DNA of 64,000 nt from Azoarcus sp. L1K30 (GTDB taxonomy: Bacteria > Pseudomonadota > Gammaproteobacteria > Burkholderiales > Rhodocyclaceae). The first letter of the stretch is position 1. Each line of letters starts with the position of its first letter. The stretch covers positions 4,521,476-4,585,475 of the forward strand of contig NZ_JAGRRD010000001.1 in the NCBI RefSeq assembly GCF_018122735.1. The letters run 5' to 3'. The notes under the pieces are model-generated. The model saw nothing but the letters and a program-made list of their open reading frames with translations. It did not search any database and had not been told where the DNA came from. Position numbers and translations under genes: made by a program. Below, piece by piece: positions 26,560-35,208 of this stretch.

Positions 26560-28368
26560 TCAAGGTGTCATCCTGAGGGTTGAATCTGCACGGTCGCGCA
26601 TCCAGAACTCCATCATCATCAGAATCCACACCATTTCGCCGTAGTAGCCCGGATGTGCCGGCAGGTGGGTGTCGAGTACTTCCCTGATGAATGCCGGACG
26701 GACGATGCCGCGCGTGGCGAAACTGTCGAGGGCGTCGCGGGCAAGTGCCTTGAGGCCGGCGTGCCGGGTTGCCCAGATCCCGAACGGAAGGCCGAAGCCG
26801 TGCTTCTTCTTGGTCAGGATGGCATCGGGAAGGAAGCCGCGTAGCGATTCCTTGAAAAACCAACGCAACGTCAGGTTCTTGAGTTTCCACGCCGGCGGCA
26901 GTGTGGTCGAAAACGCCAGCAGTTCGTCCGATAGCAGTGGGAAACCCACGTCGACGCCGGCGAGCTGGGTGGTGCCGATGACCTTGGGCAGGTCGTTGTC
27001 GGCAAGCGTGTATTTCCAGTCGTAGGCCAGCATGCGATTGACCAGGCTGGTGGTGTTTGCCGCCTGCCAGGTGGCGCGCTGATCGATCAAGGGTTGATCG
27101 ACATTGACCTGCTCGATAAAGGCTGGCTCGAACAGTGTCTCCATCCCCAGGCGCAGGAGCATGTTGTACATCTGCATGCGATCGGGCATCGGCACACGTG
27201 CCTGCTCGACGTAACTCACGCCTTTCTTGATCAGCGGGATACGGTCCATGCCCGGCAGTGCCAGCGCGGGCTGCAGGAGTGCCGTTCGCAGCAGTCCGGG
27301 AACATTCTCGTACCAGCCGAATACGCGCTGCTTGGCGTACCGCGTATTGCCGCCGAACAGTTCGTCGCCGCCATCACCGGCCAGCAGCTTGTCGATGCCA
27401 TCGTCGCGTGCGCGGCTGGCGCAGATCCATGCCGGTACGGCGGAAGAGTTGCCGAAGGGCTGGTCATAGTGCGTCGCGACGGTCGGGATACCCTTCAGCA
27501 GGTCGTCGGGCGTGACGTAGTATTCATGGTGTTCCGCGCCGAAATGCTTTGCTGCGATGCGCGCGTATTCCATTTCGTCGTAGCCGCTGGCGTCGAACCC
27601 GATCGAATAGCATTTCGCCGGACGCCCCTGAACCTTGCACAGCATCCCGGTAACCGTCGAGCTGTCCGTTCCGCCCGACAGAAAGCAGCCAGCCTGATGC
27701 CCCGCCGCCTCGCGGCTGACGGCGTCCTCGATGATCTGCATGAATCGGGCTTTGCTGTCGGCAAGATCAGGCGACGCGGTGTCGTCGAAGGTGGGCTGCC
27801 ACCAAGGCGTGCATTCGAGAACGCCTTTGCCCCACTTCAGCACGTGTCCGGCCGGCAGTCTGCGCACGCCTTCGAAGATCGTCCGCGGTGCGGGGATGGC
27901 GTGAAAGTACAGGTAGTCGAAGATGGCCTGCGCGGCGATCGTGCGTGATTGCCCCGGCACGCCGTCGGCGCGGTCGGAGAATCCCAGCGTGCCGTTTTTT
28001 TCCGTGTAGCAGATCGGCCATGAACCGAAACGGTCCGTCGCCAGCCAGGCTTCACGGCTGGTGGGGTGGATGATGGCGACCGCAAAGCGTCCGTGGGCAG
28101 CTTCGGGTGCATGTCGCCCCTTGGTACGGAAAGCCTCCAACCAGGCCGCCGCGATGCCGGATTGCGCCGCGGTGCGTGCCAGTACTGGATCGGGAAAGCG
28201 TGGTTCGCCGATGGCGAGGCACAAGGCATCGGGTGCTTCGAATATTTCGACCGGTGCATGGGCCGCAAGGAAGCCATGCGGAAAGCGCACGGCAACGGCA
28301 TCGGTGGGCGGCACAGGCTCGCGAGAGGGGGTGTTGGCGGCAATCTGGCCGGAAAACCGAATTTGCAA
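26560..28368 (-). CDS. Asparagine synthase-like amidotransferase, XrtA-associated
   Basis: The 602-residue protein is related to asparagine synthetase B. The C-terminal half has the ATP-pyrophosphatase loop FLSGGTDSSTV and LLAGDGGDELFGG. The N-terminal half keeps glutaminase-domain fold marks (DRFGSWPICY), but the chain does not start with Met-Cys and no catalytic N-terminal Cys is available. The start is TTG at 28368, with GGAG six bases before it; the frame upstream to 28422 has no better choice. It may form an amide using another nitrogen donor. It lies between the acyl-CoA ligase and the PLP decarboxylase. Confidence 0.87.
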   Translation of the reverse strand: MQIRFSGQIAANTPSREPVPPTDAVAVRFPHGFLAAHAPVEIFEAPDALCLAIGEPRFPDPVLARTAAQSGIAAAWLEAFRTKGRHAPEAAHGRFAVAIIHPTSREAWLATDRFGSWPICYTEKNGTLGFSDRADGVPGQSRTIAAQAIFDYLYFHAIPAPRTIFEGVRRLPAGHVLKWGKGVLECTPWWQPTFDDTASPDLADSKARFMQIIEDAVSREAAGHQAGCFLSGGTDSSTVTGMLCKVQGRPAKCYSIGFDASGYDEMEYARIAAKHFGAEHHEYYVTPDDLLKGIPTVATHYDQPFGNSSAVPAWICASRARDDGIDKLLAGDGGDELFGGNTRYAKQRVFGWYENVPGLLRTALLQPALALPGMDRIPLIKKGVSYVEQARVPMPDRMQMYNMLLRLGMETLFEPAFIEQVNVDQPLIDQRATWQAANTTSLVNRMLAYDWKYTLADNDLPKVIGTTQLAGVDVGFPLLSDELLAFSTTLPPAWKLKNLTLRWFFKESLRGFLPDAILTKKKHGFGLPFGIWATRHAGLKALARDALDSFATRGIVRPAFIREVLDTHLPAHPGYYGEMVWILMMMEFWMRDRADSTLRMTP

Positions 28369-28575
28369 GACTATCTCCGGGGGCGTAACACGTGCGTTGC
28401 GCGGCGTGCGCGCAAGGCACAATGGTCGGTGAAGCCGGCTGACATAACAAGCACGGACTTCAAGATTGGTCGGTGTATCGCGTTAATGAACGTGCAGGTG
28501 GCCACAGGCATACTTTCATCGGACACCCATGCCCGATGGCTTGAGGCAGAGCCGGAGCAAGCGTTACGACCACGA

Positions 28576-30171
28576 TCACCGGCCGTCGTCCGCGAACTCG
28601 GACGACAACTGCTTGCGGTCGATCTTCCCATTCGGGTTGCGGGGCAGTGCGCCTTCGCGGATCTCGATGTGGGAGGGAACCATGTAGGTCGGCATGCGAT
28701 TCCTGCACTCGACCAGCAGCGCATTGACGTCGATGCGCCCCCCGACAGGGGGCGTGGCGATCACGACGATGGCCTGGCCAAGGGTGTCATGCGGTACGCC
28801 GAACGCCGCACATTCGCCGACCAGGCGGGTTGCATAGAGAATCTCTTCGACCTCGGTCGGGCTCACCCGGTAGCCTGAGGTTTTCATCATCTCGTCGCGG
28901 CGGCCGATGAAATAGAGGAAGCCGTCCTCGTCGCGGCGAACGTTGTCGCCCGAAAAGACTGCCAGTTCCGGAATGACGATGCCGGCCTCGCGTCCACCCG
29001 CGCCAGCGGGCAGTGGCTTGTAGCGTTCGGCCGTCTTTTCCGGATCATTCCAGTAACCCATGCCGACCAGCGCGCCACGCTGCACGAGCTCGCCGGGTTC
29101 ATTGGCCGCACATTCGGTACCGTCCTCGCGCAGCACGAGGACCTCGGCATTGGGAATGGCCTTGCCGATCGAATCGGGGCGCCGGTCGACTTCTTCAGGC
29201 GGAAGATAGGTTGCGCGAAAGGCCTCGGTCAGCCCGTACATCAGGAAGGGTTTTGTCTTCGGCAGCATCGAACGCAGCTTGCCAAGCGTATCCTGTGGCA
29301 TGCGCCCGCCGGTATTGGCAATGTAGCGCAAGTGGTTCGTGATGGATTCCGGCCAGTTCAGCTGTGACAGCTGTATCCAGAGCGGCGGTACGGCAGTCAG
29401 GCCGGTTACGCGCTCCTTTTCCAGCGCCTTGAGCACGTCGCGCGGCATCAGGTAGTTGAGCAGCACGACACGGGCACCCGCGTGAAAGGCGGTGGTCAGC
29501 TGGGAGAAGCCCGCGTCGAATGACAGCGGCAGGGCGGCAAGCAGCACATCGTCCGCATTGTTTTCCAGGTACTGCGCAACGCTCTTCGCCCCCGTCACCA
29601 TGTTGCGGTGGGAGAGCACGACGCCTTTGGGACGTCCCGTGCTGCCTGAGGTGTACAGGATGGCTGCCATGTCAGTGTCGATGATCCGGTGCACGGTGGC
29701 AAGCGGCGAACGGAGAACATCGCTCCAGCGATACACGGTGGTGCCTGCCAGCGTCGGCAGCTCCGCCGGGGTGCCGGTCAGGATGATGTGGCGAAGGTCA
29801 TGGCATTCGGACAGCGTGTCCTTGATGGCGACAAAGCGCTCCGGACTGGTGACCAGCACGCGCACGTTGCAGTCCCTGAGGATGTAGGCGACCTGCTCGG
29901 CCTTGAGTACGGGGTTGACCGGGACGAAGACGCCGCCGGCGGCACTGGTGCCGAAGGTCGCCACGACCGTTTCGAAGCGTTTGTCGAGGTAGAGCGCGAC
30001 GCGTTCGGCGCGTGCAAGGCCGAGCGCGATCAGGCCGCAGCCAAAGGCCTCGATCTGCGCAGACAGGTTTTCATAGTCGAGCGAGTCAGCCGCGTGGGTC
30101 AGCGCGCATGCCCTGGGCGCGCGAGCAGCGGCGTCGAATACAAGCTGATGCAGAAGGTGGGTTGCGTTCAT
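28576..30171 (-). CDS. Acyl-CoA ligase (AMP-forming), exosortase A system-associated
   Basis: A 531-residue member of the ANL superfamily. The phosphate-binding loop is ILYTSGSTGRPKGVVLSH, and MYGLTEAFRATYLPPEEVD is the adenylate motif. The C-terminal lid ends with NPNGKIDRKQL, carrying the catalytic Lys. It activates a carboxylic acid as an adenylate and passes it to CoA or to the phosphopantetheine of an acyl carrier protein, possibly the one at 2774-3019 (inference). It heads the trio with the amidotransferase and PLP decarboxylase, with about 200 bp between it and the next gene. Confidence 0.93.
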   Translation of the reverse strand: MNATHLLHQLVFDAAARAPRACALTHAADSLDYENLSAQIEAFGCGLIALGLARAERVALYLDKRFETVVATFGTSAAGGVFVPVNPVLKAEQVAYILRDCNVRVLVTSPERFVAIKDTLSECHDLRHIILTGTPAELPTLAGTTVYRWSDVLRSPLATVHRIIDTDMAAILYTSGSTGRPKGVVLSHRNMVTGAKSVAQYLENNADDVLLAALPLSFDAGFSQLTTAFHAGARVVLLNYLMPRDVLKALEKERVTGLTAVPPLWIQLSQLNWPESITNHLRYIANTGGRMPQDTLGKLRSMLPKTKPFLMYGLTEAFRATYLPPEEVDRRPDSIGKAIPNAEVLVLREDGTECAANEPGELVQRGALVGMGYWNDPEKTAERYKPLPAGAGGREAGIVIPELAVFSGDNVRRDEDGFLYFIGRRDEMMKTSGYRVSPTEVEEILYATRLVGECAAFGVPHDTLGQAIVVIATPPVGGRIDVNALLVECRNRMPTYMVPSHIEIREGALPRNPNGKIDRKQLSSEFADDGR

Positions 30172-30290
30172 TTCCGGAGTGCCGTCATGTGCTGTCTGGA
30201 TATTCGGTCGAGTCTAGCGTAAAGCCGTCCGACGTTTTGCGACAAATTTCCGTTGTCGGCGGCGAAGCCACTTGATCGTCATGGGGCTGA

Positions 30291-31583
30291 TCAGGGTGTG
30301 TCGTCCACTGTGGTCGTGGCCTTGAGGGCCACATCGCCGCCCTGGAAGGCGCCGGGTACCCATGATTGCGGAGGTTTGATCGTCACGGTGCCGCGCGGAA
30401 GTGCGAACTCGGCCGTTGGCGTCAGCAACTGCCTAAGAGGGCCGTCCACCGCGGCAACATGTCTTCTGAAGAGCGAGTCGGCGCCAAGCGTCAGGTCCAG
30501 TGTAGCTGGGTCGAGCGCGCCCGGCAGCAATGCCTGGTTCCCCGTGTGTGTACCCGGAAGTGCCAACGTGAATACGCCCAGGCCGACCGTCAGATTATTG
30601 ATCGCGAGCACCTCGAGATCCTGCGGTAGCTTGTCCTCCCACACACGCGCGAACCATGCCGGTCGCCACCCCTCGTTGATGAAAGTATTGTGGGAGATGA
30701 GCAGTTGATTGTCCTTCCAGTGGCCGCCTTCCGCGCCGTAGGCGAGTACCACCCGGTTGGCCGAGGTCCGGCTCTGGCCGATGACGTTCCCGACCACGAT
30801 TGCGGTGCCGCCGTTGGGGAACTCGAGTTCGTAGGATGATTCGCCGCCCTCGCCATCGAGAATGAGGTTGTAGCGAATCTCGCTGGTGTGCGCACGCGAC
30901 TTGATCAGATGGCCCTGAAAGCCCTGATGCAGGCGGCTGCCTTCGAGCGTGAAATGCCTGATCGTGCCCACATACAGCAGATGTGGCAGGCGCGCCGCAT
31001 CGTGGGGCGCGTGGCGAAATTCGCTGTCGCGAATCCGCAACTCCGCATTTTCGTCGTTACCGGTCAGGATCGCGTTCTGGTTGTCGTCGAACACGCAATC
31101 ATTGACTTCGAGGGATCCGCGCTCGAAACGGATGCCCGCGCCATTGCCGTCGGGAACACGTGCGCCACGGAATTCGACGTTGTCGACGCTGAACTGGCCA
31201 TCGCGAAAAACCCAGATCGCCTTGTCCTCGGCGCTTGCACCGCTGGCCAGCAGCACCGGGCGTATGCCCAGCCCCCGGATTTCAAGCTTCTTTTGCGTCC
31301 ACACCGCGACATCGTTTTCGTAGTTGCCCGATTTGATCAGTACGATGTCGCCGTCCCTGGCAAGTCGGGCGGCCTCGGCGATACGGGTGACCGACTCGCC
31401 GATTCCTACCGTGATGACTTCGGCGTGAAGCTCGCTGACGGGAAGGCAGGAAACGAGTGCCAGCATCGTGCAGGTGGGGATCACCCCGCTGCGGCCGAGG
31501 CGCCTGCCTGTAACCCGTGCTTGCATTGCGCCAGATGGCGTCGGACAGCAAAGTTGCGAGTATCTGGCAGGACCGAAGCGCAC
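30291..31583 (-). CDS. Secreted right-handed beta-helix repeat protein
   Basis: The product, up to 430 residues, has an N-terminal export signal ending near ELHA and then a periodic pattern of strands (FRDGQFSVDNVEFRGA, RFERGSLEVNDCVFDDN, LRIRDSEFRHA) that fits a parallel beta-helix such as polysaccharide lyases or periplasmic copper-binding NosD-like proteins. No catalytic residues can be assigned. The start is uncertain: GTG at 31583 has GGGGG six bases before it and lies two bases after the permease stop; ATG at 31526 gives a shorter signal. It may bind, cleave or epimerise the EPS. Confidence 0.72.
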   Translation of the reverse strand: MRFGPARYSQLCCPTPSGAMQARVTGRRLGRSGVIPTCTMLALVSCLPVSELHAEVITVGIGESVTRIAEAARLARDGDIVLIKSGNYENDVAVWTQKKLEIRGLGIRPVLLASGASAEDKAIWVFRDGQFSVDNVEFRGARVPDGNGAGIRFERGSLEVNDCVFDDNQNAILTGNDENAELRIRDSEFRHAPHDAARLPHLLYVGTIRHFTLEGSRLHQGFQGHLIKSRAHTSEIRYNLILDGEGGESSYELEFPNGGTAIVVGNVIGQSRTSANRVVLAYGAEGGHWKDNQLLISHNTFINEGWRPAWFARVWEDKLPQDLEVLAINNLTVGLGVFTLALPGTHTGNQALLPGALDPATLDLTLGADSLFRRHVAAVDGPLRQLLTPTAEFALPRGTVTIKPPQSWVPGAFQGGDVALKATTTVDDTP

Positions 31584-31585
31584 GG

Positions 31586-33322
31586 CTAACCCCCGCTGAA
31601 CGGAAAGACGATGGGCACCAGAAGCAGTACGCCGATCGAATAGGTGATGCTGACTGGCAGGCCCACGCGCACGAAATCGGTCATGCGGTAGCGTCCGGCC
31701 GAATAGACCATCAAGTGCGTCTGATAGCCGAAGGGCACCAGAAAGCAGGCGCTGGCACCGTAGGCGACGATCATTACAAAGGGCGTCGGGTCGGCGCCCA
31801 ACGCGCGCGCAGTGGTGAGCGCAATCGGAAAGGCGAGCGCCGCGGCAGCGTTGTTGGTGACGAGTTCTGTCAGTATCAACGTGAGCAGGTAGATGCCCAC
31901 GAAGGCGCCTGTGATGCCGTAGTCCGCAAATACGAAGCGGATCCCGTCCGCCATCAATGCTGCCGCCCCCGAGCTTTCAATGACCTTGGCGATGGTCAGG
32001 GCTGCGCCGATGACGAGCAGCAACTCGAATGGAAAGCGTCGCCGCATCTCCCCCAGCGTAAGGATTCGGGTGGCCAGCAGACCCGCCATCAGGAGCAGCA
32101 GGCCGTTGAACAATGGTACCCATTCGAGCGCCGAGAGCAGGATAGCGCAGGCGAAGCCCGACAGGGCCATGGTGCTCTGGAACGATGTCAGTTTGGGTCT
32201 GACGACGGTTCCGTTGAGAACGTGAAAGTTGCGGTCGAGGTTGCGGTGCTGAAGGAAATCCGGTCCTGCGGCGAGCAGAAGGCTGTCGCCGATACGCAGC
32301 GGGATGCGTCCGAGCTGTCCGGTCAGGCGGCGGTCGCCGCGGCGAATGCCGACGACCCCGGCATCGAACATGGTGCGGAAATCGACTTCGCGCAGGGTGC
32401 GATTCGCGAGTTCGGACTGGCTTGAGATGACCACCTCGACCAGATTGGACTTCAACAATGCGTCGGCCCGGGCCCCGAACACCTGCAGACCCTGGAAGCG
32501 CTGCAGTGCCTGCACCTTGTGGATTTCGCCGGTGAAGATGAGTACGTCATCCTCGAAGAGCATTTCGTTGGGGCCGACGGGAGACACGAGTTGGCCCATG
32601 CGCTCGATCTCGAGCAGGAACAGGCCATCGAGATTGCGCATCTGGTTCTGTTCGATGCTGCGACCAGCAAGTGGAGAGCCGGGTGCGATGCGCGCCTCGA
32701 GGAAGTATGCGGTGCCGGCGTCGTTCGTTCTGACGGCGTTTGCCGGTAACAGGCGGGCACTCAAGGTGAGCACCAGCAGGCACATCAGTGCCACTGGCAC
32801 GCCGACGAGCGAAAACTGGAACATCTGCAGTGCGGGCAGGCCCGCTTCGACTGCGAAGGAGTTGACCACGAGATTGGTCGAGGTGCCCACCAGGGTCGTG
32901 ATGCCGCCCAGGATCGAGGCGTAGGACAGCGGCAGCAGCAGCCGGGAAGGCGGCTGCAGGCGCTGTCGTGAAACCATGCCGAGGAGGGCGCCGACGACGG
33001 CGGTGTTGTTCATGAACGCGGAAAGGGCGGTAGCAAACGCGCTAAGCCGAAAAGTGGCCAGATTGGCGTGACCGCCGAGCAGCGAGTTGGACAACCGGTC
33101 GAGTAGGGGCGAGCGTTCCAGGGCGAGGGAGACGAGCAGCAGCAGGATCAGCGTTGCCAGCGCGGGGTTGGAGAAGCTCGACAGCAAGGCCTGCTGGCTG
33201 TTCAGGCCCAGTAGCGTAAAGCCCCCGGCCCATGCCGAGAACAGGATGGCCGGACTGATCCGTCCATGGACGAGCAGGCCGAGCAGCAGCAGTATCGAGC
33301 CCAGAACCGCGTACGCGATCAT
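31586..33322 (-). CDS. SLC13-family anion permease with central TrkA-C domains
   Basis: A 578-residue transporter of the divalent anion:Na+ symporter family. Each half carries an SLC13 signature, FMNNTAVVGALLG and then VTNNAAAALAFPIA, with an intervening cytoplasmic stretch of about 200 residues resembling two RCK_C (TrkA-C) domains (IEQNQMRNLDGLFLLEI and the later VNLTGQ-like repeat around residue 300). Relatives transport sulfate, phosphate or dicarboxylates. It lies 19 bp downstream of cysQ and near cysD-cysNC, so sulfate uptake is the best inference. Confidence 0.86.
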   Translation of the reverse strand: MIAYAVLGSILLLLGLLVHGRISPAILFSAWAGGFTLLGLNSQQALLSSFSNPALATLILLLLVSLALERSPLLDRLSNSLLGGHANLATFRLSAFATALSAFMNNTAVVGALLGMVSRQRLQPPSRLLLPLSYASILGGITTLVGTSTNLVVNSFAVEAGLPALQMFQFSLVGVPVALMCLLVLTLSARLLPANAVRTNDAGTAYFLEARIAPGSPLAGRSIEQNQMRNLDGLFLLEIERMGQLVSPVGPNEMLFEDDVLIFTGEIHKVQALQRFQGLQVFGARADALLKSNLVEVVISSQSELANRTLREVDFRTMFDAGVVGIRRGDRRLTGQLGRIPLRIGDSLLLAAGPDFLQHRNLDRNFHVLNGTVVRPKLTSFQSTMALSGFACAILLSALEWVPLFNGLLLLMAGLLATRILTLGEMRRRFPFELLLVIGAALTIAKVIESSGAAALMADGIRFVFADYGITGAFVGIYLLTLILTELVTNNAAAALAFPIALTTARALGADPTPFVMIVAYGASACFLVPFGYQTHLMVYSAGRYRMTDFVRVGLPVSITYSIGVLLLVPIVFPFSGG

Positions 33323-33340
33323 CGAATGCCGTGCCTTCGC

Positions 33341-34114
33341 TCAGGCGGCGATGCCGTGGGCGACGAAATGCGGATTGTCGAAGCCAGGTTTGCCGTAGGA
33401 CAGCGCCTTGCCGTCCAGCGTAGTGACGCCGCCGCCGGCTGCGCTGAGCACGGCGTGACCGGCGGCAATATCCCACTCCATCGTGCGGCCAAGGCGCGGA
33501 TAGAGGTCAGCCTCGCCGGCTGCGACGAGACAGAGTTTCAGCGAGGATCCGGCGTTGCGCATGCTGGCAACCTGACGGCCGGCGAGAAAGGCGTCGAGCG
33601 CACCGGCGTCACCATGCGAGCGGCTGGCGACGACCGTCAAGCCTTCTTCCGGTGGTGTACGTGCGTGAATGGGGCGGCGACCGCTGTTGTCCTCGACGAA
33701 CGCGCCACTGCCGACCGCGCCGGCAAACAGCCGGTCGATGGCGGGGGCAAACACGACGCCAAGAATGGGGGCGCCATCCTCGATCAGCGCGATATTGACC
33801 GTGAACTCACCGTTGCGATTGATGAATTCCTTGGTGCCGTCGAGCGGGTCGACCAGCCAGAAGTACCGCCCGACGTCGGGAATGTCGCCCGCCGCTGCGG
33901 CCTCTTCCGCTACCACCGGCAAGTCGGGGAGCAGGGTCCGCAGGGCAGGGAGAATGAGTGCTTCCGCCCGTTCGTCGGCTTCGGTCACAGGGGATGCATC
34001 GTCCTTGCCGCGCACGGCAAAGTCGGTGTCATACACTGCCATGACGAGCTCGCCGGCCGATCGGATAAGGGGAATCAACTGCTCAACGATGCCTGTGCGG
34101 TCCGAAAGTGTCAT
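33341..34114 (-). CDS. cysQ: 3'(2'),5'-bisphosphate nucleotidase CysQ
   Basis: The 257-residue enzyme belongs to the inositol monophosphatase superfamily. The metal-binding motifs are VVAEEAAAA, WLVDPLDGTKEFI (the D-P-x-D-G-T core) and the C-terminal GRTMEWDIAAGHAVL. It hydrolyses the PAP left by sulfotransferases or PAPS reduction, keeping those enzymes from inhibition. The ATG at 34114 is used (frame open to 34270). It is divergent from cysD, 195 bp away, and pairs with the SLC13 permease gene downstream. Confidence 0.93.
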   Translation of the reverse strand: MTLSDRTGIVEQLIPLIRSAGELVMAVYDTDFAVRGKDDASPVTEADERAEALILPALRTLLPDLPVVAEEAAAAGDIPDVGRYFWLVDPLDGTKEFINRNGEFTVNIALIEDGAPILGVVFAPAIDRLFAGAVGSGAFVEDNSGRRPIHARTPPEEGLTVVASRSHGDAGALDAFLAGRQVASMRNAGSSLKLCLVAAGEADLYPRLGRTMEWDIAAGHAVLSAAGGGVTTLDGKALSYGKPGFDNPHFVAHGIAA

Positions 34115-34308
34115 GTTTGCGCATCCAATGTGAGAAAAAGCATGTCGCATTCTAGCGATTACTTTTATATTCCATGCGATCGAAAGCGGGTTTAATGTCG
34201 CGCGTTCATGAACTAGTTCCGCTTGCCGGGAACGCATCCGGGCGTTCGCACGCGCAGATTCGGACGCCACGGCCCGTATGCACCACGTTTACTAACTCGA
34301 GATGCAAA

Positions 34309-35208
34309 ATGACCCTGACTCACCTGCAGCGGCTGGAGGCCGAGAGTATCCACATCATGCGCGAAGTGGTGGCGGAAGCTGACAACCCGGTGATGCTCTA
34401 CTCCATCGGCAAGGACAGCGCCGTCATGTTGCACCTCGCCATGAAGGCTTTCTACCCTGCCGTGCCCCCGTTTCCGCTGCTTCATGTCGATACGCGGTGG
34501 AAGTTCCGGGACATGTATGCGTTCCGCGACCGGATGGTGAGCGAACTTGGATTGCGCTTGCTCGTGCATGTCAATCCGGAAGGGATCGAGAAGGACATCA
34601 ACCCGTTTACCCATGGATCGGCCATCCATACCGATATCATGAAAACCGAGGGGCTGAAGCAGGCGCTCGACAAGTATGGCTTCGATGTCGCCTTCGGCGG
34701 TGCTCGGCGCGACGAAGAGAAATCGCGGGCCAAGGAGCGCATCTTTTCGTTCCGTAGCGATCAGCACCGGTGGGACCCGAAAAGTCAGCGACCGGAGCTG
34801 TGGAAGCTCTACAACACACGCAAGCGCAAAGGCGAGTCGATCCGGGTGTTTCCGATCTCGAACTGGACCGAACTCGATATCTGGCAGTACATCCACCTTG
34901 AAAAGGTGCCCATCGTGCCCCTCTATTTCGCTGCCGAGCGACCTGTCGTCGAGCGCGACGGCAGTCTGATCATGGTCGACGACGAACGCATGCCGCTACG
35001 GCAAGGCGAGGTTCCGCAAATGCGCAGGGTGCGGTTTCGTACCCTGGGCTGTTATCCGCTCACCGGCGCGATCGAGTCTTCAGCGGACACGCTGCCGGCG
35101 ATCATCCAGGAGATGCTCCTGACCCGGAGTTCGGAGCGCCAGGGGCGGGTCATCGATCACGATTCGGCTGCATCCATGGAAAAGAAGAAGCAGGAAGGAT
35201 ATTTCTGA
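34309..35208 (+). CDS. cysD: Sulfate adenylyltransferase subunit 2 (CysD)
   Basis: A 299-residue PP-loop ATP pyrophosphatase family protein. The loop is [14 protein letters not shown], and the FRDMYAFRD and [19 protein letters not shown] segments are conserved in CysD. With CysN it converts sulfate and ATP into adenosine 5'-phosphosulfate (APS). The start ATG at 34309 yields the normal length; the frame runs upstream to 34174. The stop overlaps the cysNC start by one base (TGATG), so the two are coupled. Confidence 0.96.
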   Translation: MTLTHLQRLEAESIHIMREVVAEADNPVMLYSIGKDSAVMLHLAMKAFYPAVPPFPLLHVDTRWKFRDMYAFRDRMVSELGLRLLVHVNPEGIEKDINPFTHGSAIHTDIMKTEGLKQALDKYGFDVAFGGARRDEEKSRAKERIFSFRSDQHRWDPKSQRPELWKLYNTRKRKGESIRVFPISNWTELDIWQYIHLEKVPIVPLYFAAERPVVERDGSLIMVDDERMPLRQGEVPQMRRVRFRTLGCYPLTGAIESSADTLPAIIQEMLLTRSSERQGRVIDHDSAASMEKKKQEGYF

